In this document: positions 34,979 through 44,763 of the stretch, piece by piece
Position numbering within the stretch: position 1 is the first letter of the stretch
Layout: each line of letters begins with the position of its first letter
Assembly (NCBI GenBank): GCA_026398435.1
Contig: JAPLSW010000033.1
Coordinates: 1 to 64,000 of the forward strand
DNA length: 64,000 nucleotides
Origin: Chlamydiota bacterium
GTDB lineage: Bacteria > Chlamydiota > Chlamydiia > Chlamydiales > Rhabdochlamydiaceae
Direction of reading: 5' to 3'
Made by a program: the position numbers and the translations under genes
Notes under the pieces: generated by a model
Databases searched by the model: none
The model's input: only the letters and a program-made list of their open reading frames with translations
What the model was told of the DNA's origin: nothing

Positions 34979-36226
34979 ATGGATACAGTCTCGCGCAAAT
35001 TTTCTAAATACAGTATTTACCTAACTTTCTTTCTTGATAACTTAGGACTGGGGATCATCTTTCCCATTTTTACCCCACTTTTCTTTGACCCTAAATACCA
35101 CTTCTTAAAAAACCCAACTTCCGTTTCAGAAAGCTCTATCCTTCTAGGCCTTCTCATCGCCTTCTTTCCCCTTGCTCAATTTTTTGGAGCTCCACTTATC
35201 GGGGATCTTTCCGATCAAATCGGACGAAAAAAGGCCTTTACTCTCTCTATTTTAGGATCGATAATCGGATATATCTGTATGGGAATAGCTATCGATACCC
35301 ACTCGGTAAAACTGCTATTCTTAAGTAGAATGTTCAGTGGATTTTTTGCAGGAAATCTCACCATATGCCTTGCCTCTTTAGTAGACATGAGCCATGACAA
35401 AATTGAGCGAGCTAAAAATTTTAGCTTACTTGCGACCTTTGGGGGATTAAGCTTTATAAGTTCTGTTTCCATTGGAGGATTTTTTTCTAATCCAGATAAA
35501 GGAAAATACTTTGGCCCGAGCTTGCCCTTCTTTATCATTGCAACCCTCTTTATAGTGAACTTACTCTTCATACTTGCCTTTTTTAAAGAGAGTCATCAAA
35601 CACCAAGCACATCACAGTTTTCCTTCTTAAAGGGGATTCATAATATTATCCATGCATGGAGACTCCCCACTTTAAAAAAAGCCTATCTTGTATTTTTCTT
35701 TTATATGACAGCGTGGATTACCTCCGTACAATTTTTCCCAACGTACCTCATCAAATATTACGCGGTAACTACCATGCATATCACCTATATATATGTAGGG
35801 ATTGGTCTTGCATGGGGAGCCTCTAATTTTATTTTCAGCAGATTTCTAGCAAACGTGATTACTCCTAGAAAGACCTTATTTGGAAGCCTATTTCTCCTTT
35901 CAACATTCATTTTTTTCTTTATCTTTCTAACCGACCTACCTTTCCCTATTTTTCTTCTTTGTTTTTATCCGGCGGTCGCTCTTTCAGCTGTATCCTGGTC
36001 AAATTGCATAACCAATGTATCTTTGCAAGCGGCCGACGAGATGCAAGGTAGAATTCTAGGTATCAACCAGTCCTTTGCAGCCCTTGCAGCTATCCTCGGA
36101 CCAATATCCGGAGGATTTATCGCTGGGTTCGATCCAAAGCTTATTTACCTCACCGCAAGCATTTTTTGTATGGTAGCTTTTATTATTCTCTTAAGCAGCC
36201 ATTTCAAAAAAGAAGCGGTCCTATAA
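34979..36226 (+). CDS. MFS transporter, TetA-like drug exporter family
   Basis: A 415-residue protein with 12 hydrophobic helices. The N-terminal half starts with FFLDNLGLGIIFPIFTPLF, as in TetA/multidrug exporters. MFS motif A is seen as GDLSDQIGRKKAF in the loop between helices 2 and 3. The second half has the ALAAILGPISGGFIAG helix typical of these proteins. The substrate is unknown. The ribosome binding site lies in a stable hairpin. Confidence 0.82.
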   Translation: MDTVSRKFSKYSIYLTFFLDNLGLGIIFPIFTPLFFDPKYHFLKNPTSVSESSILLGLLIAFFPLAQFFGAPLIGDLSDQIGRKKAFTLSILGSIIGYICMGIAIDTHSVKLLFLSRMFSGFFAGNLTICLASLVDMSHDKIERAKNFSLLATFGGLSFISSVSIGGFFSNPDKGKYFGPSLPFFIIATLFIVNLLFILAFFKESHQTPSTSQFSFLKGIHNIIHAWRLPTLKKAYLVFFFYMTAWITSVQFFPTYLIKYYAVTTMHITYIYVGIGLAWGASNFIFSRFLANVITPRKTLFGSLFLLSTFIFFFIFLTDLPFPIFLLCFYPAVALSAVSWSNCITNVSLQAADEMQGRILGINQSFAALAAILGPISGGFIAGFDPKLIYLTASIFCMVAFIILLSSHFKKEAVL

Positions 36227-36291
36227 ATGGAAATCGGTTGTAGCAAAAGGCCAATTTGAGTTAAATCGTTATAGAGAGGTAAGGGGGATTT

Positions 36292-37377
36292 ATGAGCTCA
36301 CAAGATTCAATATTTCAGTCACAGCAAGAAAGCGATAGACGTTTTGCCGATAATTCCATCCATGCTAAAACCAGAAAATCAAGCGCCGAGCACTTTCTGC
36401 TAAAATTTCACTCTCTAACACGCTTCTATGCTCTATTTCACATAGCCTTCATCGTTGCCCTTTTTTTACAAGTACTCTCCATGCTTTTGTTCTTCTCCCT
36501 TCTTACAAAATCCACATGGTCAGCTATTGCCATTGCAGCCTTTTTCCTTACTCTATTTTCCTATTTTGTCCTTCACTTCTACTTTCAAGCAAAGAAACCG
36601 CAGCAATTCTTGGAGCTAAGGCATGAATTTAATGACAAATGCATCGGTCATCTGCCCTTAGAAAAAGGATCGATTGATTACCACTTAAGCCTGATGAACG
36701 CCTTCCTTGAAATCGCACATGCTCTAAACGATAAAGAAGCCACATTTTATTCCCTTTCCCCGAGTTTTAAAACTCTATCGCCCCTTTTAGAGAAATTCAG
36801 TATCTGGGTTCATTGGAAAGATGTTCATAAAATGAAAGAGCTTCTTCTTTTATCAAGTATCAATGAGACCGTGGCGGTTGTTAAAATCAGGCCAACAAAT
36901 TTAGAAGCGCATGCAAGCCTTGCAAGTATATATCTTACCCTTTCAAAAATATATCTTGACCCTAGAAAAGCAAATCCTGAGTCCCCTCTTCTTTGGACCT
37001 CTCCAGAGTATGCTTCCAAGTCGATGCAAGAAAAATTCCATTCAGCAAGTGATCGGGCTATTGAAGAACTCAAGATACTCAATGAATATGCTCCAAACGA
37101 TCCTTGGATCCATGCAGAGCTTGCGCAAATCTACCATGATAAAGAATTACCGGAACTTGAGATCAACGAATACGAAACTCTTCTTAAAATCAGACCCGCC
37201 GATCAAGAAGTATTATATCGACTGGGAGTTCTTTATTTTGAGCAGGGACATAACTCTCAAGGATTGAAAGTATACGAGCAGCTTAAAGCCGCCGATGAAG
37301 AAGCTGCTGAATCGCTCATAAGTCATTACGATTCGTTTCAGTTCCATGAGCTAAGCATCGAGTCTCTATCGAACTAA
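36292..37377 (+). CDS. membrane-anchored TPR-like protein
   Basis: A 361-residue protein. A hydrophilic N-terminus (1-40) precedes two closely spaced membrane helices (about 45-75 and 80-105). A large cytoplasmic helical domain follows, in which residues about 195-340 read as TPR repeats (for example NLEAHASLASIYLTLSKIY and WIHAELAQIYHDKELPE). No enzymatic motif is visible. It is a probable scaffold or assembly factor. Its 3' end overlaps the convergent oppA-like gene by about 60 bp. Confidence 0.65.
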   Translation: MSSQDSIFQSQQESDRRFADNSIHAKTRKSSAEHFLLKFHSLTRFYALFHIAFIVALFLQVLSMLLFFSLLTKSTWSAIAIAAFFLTLFSYFVLHFYFQAKKPQQFLELRHEFNDKCIGHLPLEKGSIDYHLSLMNAFLEIAHALNDKEATFYSLSPSFKTLSPLLEKFSIWVHWKDVHKMKELLLLSSINETVAVVKIRPTNLEAHASLASIYLTLSKIYLDPRKANPESPLLWTSPEYASKSMQEKFHSASDRAIEELKILNEYAPNDPWIHAELAQIYHDKELPELEINEYETLLKIRPADQEVLYRLGVLYFEQGHNSQGLKVYEQLKAADEEAAESLISHYDSFQFHELSIESLSN

Positions 37378-39043
37378 TGTCTTCACTAAAATAGGCATGT
37401 CTAAAATCCAGCATGGAACTTTCTAAAATTGTTGCATTCTGCAGTTTATCGGACTTCCCATAAGCAATCGAAGTAAAATAGACCGGAATTACCGGCATCT
37501 CTTCCATGAGTAGTGAATGTGCCTTTCTTAAGAGATTTTTTCTTAAAAGGGGATCTTTTTCTTGGTCGGATGCGGTAAGCAATTCTTGGTACTCTATATT
37601 TTGCCATCTAGAAATATTAATCCCATGATCTTTTAAACGAAATGCCTGCAGAATATAGATGGGATCACGAATCAAAGAATGCCATACCATACCTCCTATA
37701 GAAAAATCCCCCTGCCTTAAATTATTATAATGAACTTTCCATTCAGCATGGCGCAATTTCACTCTCACCCCTAGAACAGCAAAGATCTGTTGCTGAACAA
37801 TCTGCGCTACATTTTGGTGAATTTCATCGGAATTATAGCTGATGGTAATTTCTGGAAGATTTCTTCGTTTGATTCCTAGCTCTTCTAAACCTAGAGAAAG
37901 AAGTTCTCTTGCTTTCTCCTTATTGTTATCGAACAAGCACTGCTCTTCATTAAGCCCATATACAGAGGGAAGGAGGGAAGTTGCCGGCAGTTCATTAGCT
38001 TGAAGAATGTATTCAGTAATTTCCTTCCTATTAACTGCATAGGAGAATGCTTGCCGTATTTTCTTATTGGTAAAGGGAAACCGATCTGTATTAAAAAAAT
38101 ACCAGTACACTCCTAAAGAGGGATGCAAGGAGACTTTTTTTTCTTTTTTTAAAATAGCGCACGCATCGAGAGGCAAACCGGATAAAGGTTTGCCAAGCCA
38201 ATCAATCTCCCCTTTTTCAAAGAGACAAAGTTGGGTCATGGGATCTTTTACTATAGTAATAGATATTTTTTTCAAACAAACGCGGCTAGCATCCCAAAAT
38301 AAGGGATTCTTCTCTAATAGAACTTCATTATTATGCAGGTGCTCTTGCAGATGAAAAGGACCGCTACATACAAAAGCTTTTTTACTTTCTGCTGCCCAAT
38401 TACCAGTTGTTTGATCTATGAATTTACAAACGGGGAAAAACCAGGTATTTGTCAATGCTTCTAAGAAATAAGAAACTGGATTTTCTAGGTCCACTCTTAA
38501 TGTCTTTGCGTCCAGTGCGCTAATACCAATTTCATGAAGCCCGCACAGGGATTCACCATATTTAGCCACATTTTTTATTATGTAAAAGTTATGCGCTGAC
38601 ATAGACCTGTGATTTTCAGATAACCCAATAATACTCTTCCAAGAGTACTCGAAATCATAAGCAGTTATATCCATACCATTAGACCACTGGCAATTTTTTA
38701 GATGAAACGTATATGTTTTCTGATCTGATGAGACCTCATAAGATTCTGCGATAGCCGGTACTACCACTCCTGAAGAATCTACGTACATAAGTCCCTCAAA
38801 GAGCATCTTTATTACCTGAGATGAAGTGCTATCTACACCAAAACGAGGGTCTAAAGAAGATACGTCACAGGAAATGCAGAGGGAAAGCTTATCGCGAATC
38901 TGTTGCTTGGCCCCTAGGGCAGAAGATTTTGATGGATTTTGACAGGAAACTAAAGGGAAAAGCAATGCTATGAATACAAGAACCGCGAAGGACCCCAGGC
39001 CTCTAAGGAATCTTTTTTTTAGCTGCTTAAATAGGGGCTCCAA
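37316..39043 (-). CDS. oppA: oligopeptide ABC transporter substrate-binding lipoprotein
   Basis: A 575-residue SBP of the OppA/DppA family (SBP_bac_5). The signal peptide ends in lipobox LVSC (Cys about 34). SLDPRFGVDSTSSQVIKMLFEGL is the conserved ligand-domain opening, and YTFHLKNCQWSNG, TAYDFEYSWK and IRQAFSYAVNR are family landmarks. It captures peptides in the periplasm for an Opp permease that is not in this window. It is divergent from the fusion gene at 39143, which carries the same module. Confidence 0.88.
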   Translation of the reverse strand: MEPLFKQLKKRFLRGLGSFAVLVFIALLFPLVSCQNPSKSSALGAKQQIRDKLSLCISCDVSSLDPRFGVDSTSSQVIKMLFEGLMYVDSSGVVVPAIAESYEVSSDQKTYTFHLKNCQWSNGMDITAYDFEYSWKSIIGLSENHRSMSAHNFYIIKNVAKYGESLCGLHEIGISALDAKTLRVDLENPVSYFLEALTNTWFFPVCKFIDQTTGNWAAESKKAFVCSGPFHLQEHLHNNEVLLEKNPLFWDASRVCLKKISITIVKDPMTQLCLFEKGEIDWLGKPLSGLPLDACAILKKEKKVSLHPSLGVYWYFFNTDRFPFTNKKIRQAFSYAVNRKEITEYILQANELPATSLLPSVYGLNEEQCLFDNNKEKARELLSLGLEELGIKRRNLPEITISYNSDEIHQNVAQIVQQQIFAVLGVRVKLRHAEWKVHYNNLRQGDFSIGGMVWHSLIRDPIYILQAFRLKDHGINISRWQNIEYQELLTASDQEKDPLLRKNLLRKAHSLLMEEMPVIPVYFTSIAYGKSDKLQNATILESSMLDFRHAYFSEDISSIETRCLAHGTETNRNDL

Positions 39044-39142
39044 AATTTTTTCCTTTATTTTTGCAAGGATTGTTTGAAAAAATTGTTAACGTTCAGTAAA
39101 GTTCGATCTTGACTAAACCAATATACAGGAAGATCTCGTTGG

Positions 39143-42100
39143 ATGACTAAGCTTTTAAAGCCCACATATCTCATGCCCGAACTCTCTTCTGAAAATTTTA
39201 AGGAAGATCCGATTTCTTTTCCTTTTAAAATTGCGCCTAAAATTTCATCTCTGATCCCCTCATCGATCCTTGAAGACCATGTATTTTACATGGAAAGATC
39301 TCTAAGGGAAGCGATTCCTAAAGAATTTTACTCCAAAACTACTGGGGAATTCATTGGAAATCTTCGAAATTCACTCCCTTCCGTACAATGGGGATTTAGC
39401 AATTCTCCTTCAGATTGTTTGACTGTCTATTTACTTGCTGAAACAATCAAGGAAGATGAAACAGCTTATGCATGCTTAAAACTTCTGAAAAAGTGGCTAA
39501 TCCCTGGTAAAAGATTAACTATCTTAACAAAACACGCTCTTTCTTTTCGCTGGAATTTATTTCCTGGAGCAAATTTCTTCCTTTTAGAGGTGAAAATTCT
39601 TCTAGAGGAAAGCAAAAACCTAAGTACTATAGAACAGAACCTACCATCACTTGCCAAAGAAATCATCTCTAGCATCAAAGAGAGAAGATATACAAAGTAC
39701 ATCTTAAATAGCCGTCCTCTTTCTCAAGATGCTAAGATGGAGATTGTACATAATGAGCTCATCTACTTACTAAACAAATACGCAACTTATTTTGATGAGA
39801 ACCTTTTTAAAGAAATGAGCAGATTCCTGTCTCTTGCTCCCTCTTCTTTTTGCGAACCAAGACCTGCAAGACTCATTTCCAAAATTGTAGCGTCTCATTA
39901 CATAATGAGAGGCTCCTTGCAACGCTCGATAAACCTATTTCCTGAAACGCGCCATCTTCAGATTCGTTATGTCAAAAACGAATTAAGGTTTCATTTTGGA
40001 TCGAAACCTGTCCTTGGACTTATTATGGCCGTTTCCATCATAGACAAACATGATTTCCTAGAAGAAACTCATGTGGAACAAGCCGCGCAATCTCTCGTGC
40101 CCGGAGTACAATCCGTTAAAGGATCTTTTTATGCTTTCCAAGGGATTGATGATCCGGTTCGTTGTCTCTATGTTGAACTCGAAAAGAAAGATGGTTCTTA
40201 CCTTTCCCTTACCGAATTAACGAGCTTAAAAAAAGAACTTGAAGAGGCTCTAAAAAGAAGAATCGAAACGCTGGTCCCCTCCATATTCATGATCCGCAAT
40301 GAAGAAGAGACCATGAGAAATATTCTGATCTTAAGCCAAGAACTTCGCTACCTGTCTGATCTTCCTCAAGCAATGATCTCACTTGATAGACAAACTTCTT
40401 CAGAAATCTTCTTCACCGTAATCCTTGTAAGGCTTCAAAAAACCTCCCAGCATTCCATTCAGAAAAAATTTGAGAAGAAATGCCCTTCTATCAGGTTTAT
40501 ACCGGATAGATTACAGCAGGTTGGTTTCTTAAAGAAAAACAGCCCTAAAGAGGCAAATGTTTTTCACTTAGCCCTCCTTAAAGATCCTTCCCTACTGAGA
40601 GCTGATTTTTCTGTGAATTTTTACTTGGCAAGACAACGGATCGTTTCCTTACTAACAGACGCCCTTGGTCATTTTAGAGATTATAATGGGGGGATGATCC
40701 TCAAGCAAGGGGAGCTATTCTGCCAATTTAAAGACTCTTTCCCGTCTTTATCTGAAAAAAACCACGAACTACTTGAAAACTTTTTCTTTTCCTTAAACCC
40801 TATTGAGACACAAGCGACTCTCCCTCTTTTTTCTTTAAGCAACTTATTCAACCTCTTTCTTGAAGCGACAAAAACAGAGCTTAGTAAAAAAGATCATTAC
40901 CACCTAAAAATCGAAGAGAAAAAAGACCAACTTTTCACTTTAATTCGTACGCAAGAAACCTCTTTTAAAGAAGAATTATTCGCCTCTTTCTCTATTAGAG
41001 AATTTTCCCATAAATCCCTTATACAAACTCACGTAACATTCCAAGGGTCTCTATATTCCGGTTTCATCCTTCAATCTTCCGATGTAAAAAAACAGACCTT
41101 ATTTATTGAAGCTGTCCATACTGCCATCCAAACTTGGAAGACAAGACTTAAAAATGAACAAACTCTAAGACTGAGCTTTACCGACCTTCCCCGGACATTT
41201 GATCCTCGCCTTGGCGGAGATCAAACCTCATGCACCCTATTTAAAATGCTCTTTGAGGGGCTGACAAGGATTAATAAAAATGGAAAGCCGGAACTTGCCC
41301 TAGCCGATTCTATCGCAGTATCTAACGACCTAAGAAAATACACATTCCACCTACGCAAATGCTACTGGTCTAATGGCGATCTCATAACAGCTCATGACTT
41401 TGAATACGCCTGGAAAAAGATTATTTCCCCTAAATTTTCTACAGCCTTTATGTATTTTTTCTACCCCATTAAAAATGCTAAAAATGCCAATGAACATAAA
41501 TGCAGTATCGATGAAGTAGGAATACAAGTGCTAGACGATGAAACTTTGGAAATCGAACTTGAAAATCCTACGCCTGAATTTTTAGAGCTTACGGCACACA
41601 CCCTTTATTCTCCCGTGAATCATTCCCTAGATAGAAGGCACCCGAACTGGGGATCAGGAGAAGAAGAAAAGTTCGTATGTAATGGACCTTTCATGATCAA
41701 AAAGCTAGTGCCGGGACTTAGATCAACTTTAATAAAAAACCATATGTATTGGGACAAAGAGCAAGTAAAACTCGAGCAAATTTTAATTTCTAAAGACAAT
41801 AGCTTCATCGCAAATGAGATGTTTAAAAATGATGAAACCGATTGGCTCGGAAAACCTTTAAGAGCCTGGGAGCCCTTCTTTTCGAAAAATAAAGAAGACC
41901 TTGTCTCCTCGACTCCCATGGGTATATTTTGGTGTGTATTTAACACTTCTTGCTACCCTTTTAATCATGTAAAGCTTAGACAAGCACTATCTTATGCAAT
42001 TGATCGGCAGCATCTCGTCGAATCTCTTTGCTACGATGCACTACCTGCATCCACCCCCTTACCTCTTTCTCATACTATGAACCACGACCCAAGAGAGGTA

Positions 42101-42655
42101 AGTGGCAATGAAGAAAAGGCTCTTAGCTTATTTGAAGAGGCCCTTACAGAGCTCGGACTTACTCGAAAGACATTCCCGACAATTACTTTAATCTATTCCA
42201 ATAGTAATATTCGAGAAAGCTCATCGATGTTCCTTGCTCAGGAATGGCAAAGACTTTTTGGGATTACTTGCCATGTAGTAGGATATGAGTTCCACTCTTG
42301 CTTGAATAAACTAATGAAAGGGGACTACCAAATGGGAACCCTCTTCTGGCAGTCTTGGATTGACAATCCTCTTTACACCCTAAATGCCTTTAAAGAAGCA
42401 AATCACGAAATCAACTTTGCTAAATGGTCCAATGTTGACTATAGCACCCTACTAGACAAAGCGCAGCAAGAGATTGATCCTCTCATGCGCATTAAGTATT
42501 TAGCGGAAGCTGAGAGAATATTGATCAAAGAAAAACCGGTTCTTCCTATATTTTATGAGAAAGAACGGAACATAAAAAAGCAACATTTGAAAAACGTATA
42601 TTACTCACAAACTACAGGATACGTAGATTTCAAATGTTCCTACATAGATCGGTGA
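39143..42655 (+). CDS. fusion of a large unknown N-terminal domain with an OppA-like domain
   Basis: A 1170-residue protein without a signal peptide. Residues about 670-1170 are a full OppA-like substrate-binding module (LRLSFTDLPRTFDPRLGGDQ, KYTFHLRKCYWSNG, TAHDFEYAWKKI, LRQALSYAIDRQ) close to the divergent oppA. Residues 1-670 have no motif I can name. They include a segment around residue 390-435 (IRNEEETMRNILILS, DLPQAMISLDRQ, FFTVILVRL) that I associate with a conserved chlamydial protein. No frame break lies between the halves. A peptide-binding module on a protein with no export signal implies a cytoplasmic or type III-secreted location, or a different role altogether. This is inference. 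Confidence 0.7.
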   Translation: MTKLLKPTYLMPELSSENFKEDPISFPFKIAPKISSLIPSSILEDHVFYMERSLREAIPKEFYSKTTGEFIGNLRNSLPSVQWGFSNSPSDCLTVYLLAETIKEDETAYACLKLLKKWLIPGKRLTILTKHALSFRWNLFPGANFFLLEVKILLEESKNLSTIEQNLPSLAKEIISSIKERRYTKYILNSRPLSQDAKMEIVHNELIYLLNKYATYFDENLFKEMSRFLSLAPSSFCEPRPARLISKIVASHYIMRGSLQRSINLFPETRHLQIRYVKNELRFHFGSKPVLGLIMAVSIIDKHDFLEETHVEQAAQSLVPGVQSVKGSFYAFQGIDDPVRCLYVELEKKDGSYLSLTELTSLKKELEEALKRRIETLVPSIFMIRNEEETMRNILILSQELRYLSDLPQAMISLDRQTSSEIFFTVILVRLQKTSQHSIQKKFEKKCPSIRFIPDRLQQVGFLKKNSPKEANVFHLALLKDPSLLRADFSVNFYLARQRIVSLLTDALGHFRDYNGGMILKQGELFCQFKDSFPSLSEKNHELLENFFFSLNPIETQATLPLFSLSNLFNLFLEATKTELSKKDHYHLKIEEKKDQLFTLIRTQETSFKEELFASFSIREFSHKSLIQTHVTFQGSLYSGFILQSSDVKKQTLFIEAVHTAIQTWKTRLKNEQTLRLSFTDLPRTFDPRLGGDQTSCTLFKMLFEGLTRINKNGKPELALADSIAVSNDLRKYTFHLRKCYWSNGDLITAHDFEYAWKKIISPKFSTAFMYFFYPIKNAKNANEHKCSIDEVGIQVLDDETLEIELENPTPEFLELTAHTLYSPVNHSLDRRHPNWGSGEEEKFVCNGPFMIKKLVPGLRSTLIKNHMYWDKEQVKLEQILISKDNSFIANEMFKNDETDWLGKPLRAWEPFFSKNKEDLVSSTPMGIFWCVFNTSCYPFNHVKLRQALSYAIDRQHLVESLCYDALPASTPLPLSHTMNHDPREVSGNEEKALSLFEEALTELGLTRKTFPTITLIYSNSNIRESSSMFLAQEWQRLFGITCHVVGYEFHSCLNKLMKGDYQMGTLFWQSWIDNPLYTLNAFKEANHEINFAKWSNVDYSTLLDKAQQEIDPLMRIKYLAEAERILIKEKPVLPIFYEKERNIKKQHLKNVYYSQTTGYVDFKCSYIDR

Positions 42656-42763
42656 AAAATAAGTAATGAGAAAAGTCTTGATTTTTTCATTTCTTTGTTT
42701 GATCCTTATCCTTTCTTAACAAGTTAAAGTCGTGTTAAAGCGATTCTTACAGAGGAATTATAT

Positions 42764-43633
42764 ATGGCATCTTCAGTCACAGGTTACCGAATACCGGGTT
42801 ACTTTCCGGAACTACCACCCGCTAAAGCTACAACTTTTATTCAGCAATATGGGAACCTACCTATTCACAGCAGTTCTGATATGGATGAAATGCTAGCTGG
42901 AATGGTCAAATTTGGACATGCTTCTCCCAAAGATTCTTTCACTGGAACTACATCGGTTGATGTTAAATCCATTATGAAAAATTCAGCGCATATTGATCGC
43001 ACTGAAGGGTCACCTGGAACAATTTTCATAGCACCAGGAGATGAGCCGGGTAAATTTACCGTTTCTGTAGTAAATCAGCTGGGAGACGCTTGTACTACCA
43101 CTATACGAAAAAGAGCTGAAGGAGGCTGGTTAAATTCCACGCCCGGAAGAATTTATCGTGACTTCCGAGAACTTACAGAGCATTTATTTTTAACTATTGG
43201 AGCCGTTGCTCACGTTGTAGGAGATTCCATGGGAATCCTCTTCTTTACACCTGAGCAAAGAAAGTTAGCTATTGCTAAACTAGAATACTCAGCTCCCGGC
43301 ACCTATATTTGTTTTGCCCATGAGCCAACAGAAGAATTCAAAGAAATAGAAGAGGGCCCCCCAACCAAAAGAAATGTGATCATGTGGAAGTCAGAAGATG
43401 GATTAAATCTCGCTTTTTTTCATTATGATAGTACGTCAAGACAGTTCTTAAATGGAGGCCCTAATAGACTCGCTCAAGATCTAGGATTCGCCTTAGGATG
43501 CACCGGAGGTTCTATATCTCCAGCAAAGCGTGTAGAAATCCTTTCTGACTCCACACTTGGTGGGTTGATCGGTAAAAAAATAAGAGGGCAAGGTTTAGAA
43601 CCAACTCCTCTTATCCTAGATACAATAGCTTAA
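42764..43633 (+). CDS. protein with two tandem SH2-like segments
   Basis: A 289-residue protein with no signal peptide. Residues about 65-142 read like an SH2 domain: EGSPGTIFIAPGDEPGKF in place of GTFLVRxSxxxPGxF, the strand TVSVVN, a GGW segment and FRELTEHLF in place of FxSLxELVxHY. Residues about 160-245 repeat the pattern (PEQRKLAIAKLEYSAPGTYI, then NLAFFHYDSTSRQFLNGG, RLAQDLGFAL). The phosphotyrosine-binding Arg is Ala (residue 90) in the first and Phe (184) in the second, so pTyr binding by the usual route is not expected. This reading is mine from the pattern alone. An effector acting on host signalling is a possible interpretation. Confidence 0.5.
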   Translation: MASSVTGYRIPGYFPELPPAKATTFIQQYGNLPIHSSSDMDEMLAGMVKFGHASPKDSFTGTTSVDVKSIMKNSAHIDRTEGSPGTIFIAPGDEPGKFTVSVVNQLGDACTTTIRKRAEGGWLNSTPGRIYRDFRELTEHLFLTIGAVAHVVGDSMGILFFTPEQRKLAIAKLEYSAPGTYICFAHEPTEEFKEIEEGPPTKRNVIMWKSEDGLNLAFFHYDSTSRQFLNGGPNRLAQDLGFALGCTGGSISPAKRVEILSDSTLGGLIGKKIRGQGLEPTPLILDTIA

Positions 43634-43655
43634 GTCTTTACGATCACTTTAGAAG

Positions 43656-43690
43656 AAAAGAGCCTCTTACCTAAAGAGGCTCTTTTTCTT
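43656..43690. terminator. bidirectional terminator between convergent genes
   Basis: AGAGCCTCTT (43659-43668) and AAGAGGCTCT (43674-43683) form a perfect stem with a 5-base loop. T-rich sequence follows on the plus strand and A-rich sequence precedes, so it can serve both the plus gene ending at 43633 and the minus gene ending at 43690. Confidence 0.85.
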
Positions 43691-44619
43691 TAACTACGCA
43701 AGAAAACATTCCAGTCCAAAGTTCCAATTAATACTCCCATCACACAAAACCCTGTCGCCTTCCAATTCACTTTTTCTTTATAGATAATCTGCCCCCAAAG
43801 ATTGCATCCGAGCATTACAGTGACTGCAAATAGTGGGAAGATCATCGCATGCTCGACCGTTGTAGAAACTTCCGTTGAGCGGATCATAAGAAATGTTCCC
43901 ACTCCATTAGCAACTCCTCCGAGAGTTCCATAAACACATTCGGTCGTCGTTGGCCACTTTTTCTGCCTCACTACATAAACAATGATCTGCACCATCGAAG
44001 CTGAGAAAAAAACCATCGGCATGAACCACTGACTCTTAGCTGCTATCTCATCAAAAGAAAATAGCAACCCTTCAGCCCCAGGAAATTGGATAAATAAGGC
44101 TCTCCATTGCATAAAGACAAGGAACACTGCATGGAGCAAAAAGGCAATCGCTGCAAATAAGAGCCACCGCCTTTTATCCCCCTGTGAAAAGGTTTCCCAA
44201 CCGGCCCATAATAAACCGCTCACGACAAGAAGGGAGCCCACAGCATTAAACATATTATAGGCAAAGCCAAAACTTGCTCCAAAAAGAAGGACCATAAAAA
44301 GAATCGGCATAACAGTTGCACTGCTGAGCATCGCAAAAGAAAGGGAGGAGGGTCCAGATTCTACTGCCTTTCCTAAAGAAAACATCATAAAAGCAAGAAC
44401 AAGACCAGCAATAAGTCCAAACGCTCCCATGCTAAAGCTCCAGCTATAGTCGCCCGATCTCACCGGATTCAGAAGTATGGCTACGACAAAGGATAAAAAA
44501 AGTTGTACCATAAGAAACGCCTTGGCAGAGCCTCCGGCATCAACACTTTTTCTCATGCAATAATTAGATACTGCCACACAAGCTCCTGCAAAAACCATGA
44601 GCTGAATACCAAGTCCCAT
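43690..44619 (-). CDS. EamA/DMT-type membrane transporter
   Basis: A 309-residue protein with about ten hydrophobic helices in two halves, as in drug/metabolite transporters of the EamA type. Landmarks are the opening IQLMVFAGACVAVSNYCMRK, a central KRRWLLF loop and the last helices preceded by IYKEKVNWKATGF, a pattern near the end of DMT proteins. The substrate is unknown. It is divergent from the porin gene at 44764. Confidence 0.7.
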   Translation of the reverse strand: MGLGIQLMVFAGACVAVSNYCMRKSVDAGGSAKAFLMVQLFLSFVVAILLNPVRSGDYSWSFSMGAFGLIAGLVLAFMMFSLGKAVESGPSSLSFAMLSSATVMPILFMVLLFGASFGFAYNMFNAVGSLLVVSGLLWAGWETFSQGDKRRWLLFAAIAFLLHAVFLVFMQWRALFIQFPGAEGLLFSFDEIAAKSQWFMPMVFFSASMVQIIVYVVRQKKWPTTTECVYGTLGGVANGVGTFLMIRSTEVSTTVEHAMIFPLFAVTVMLGCNLWGQIIYKEKVNWKATGFCVMGVLIGTLDWNVFLRS

Positions 44620-44763
44620 AAACCCTCCCTGAGGTCATTTTTTGTGAATTGTACCAATACCTGAGTTTCAAACAAGCCGTTTTCATCAAAGAACTACTAA
44701 ATAGCTTCCCATACAAAGATTTTTTTTGTAGATTTTCTTTTTTAACATGGGACTTAGGTTTTT

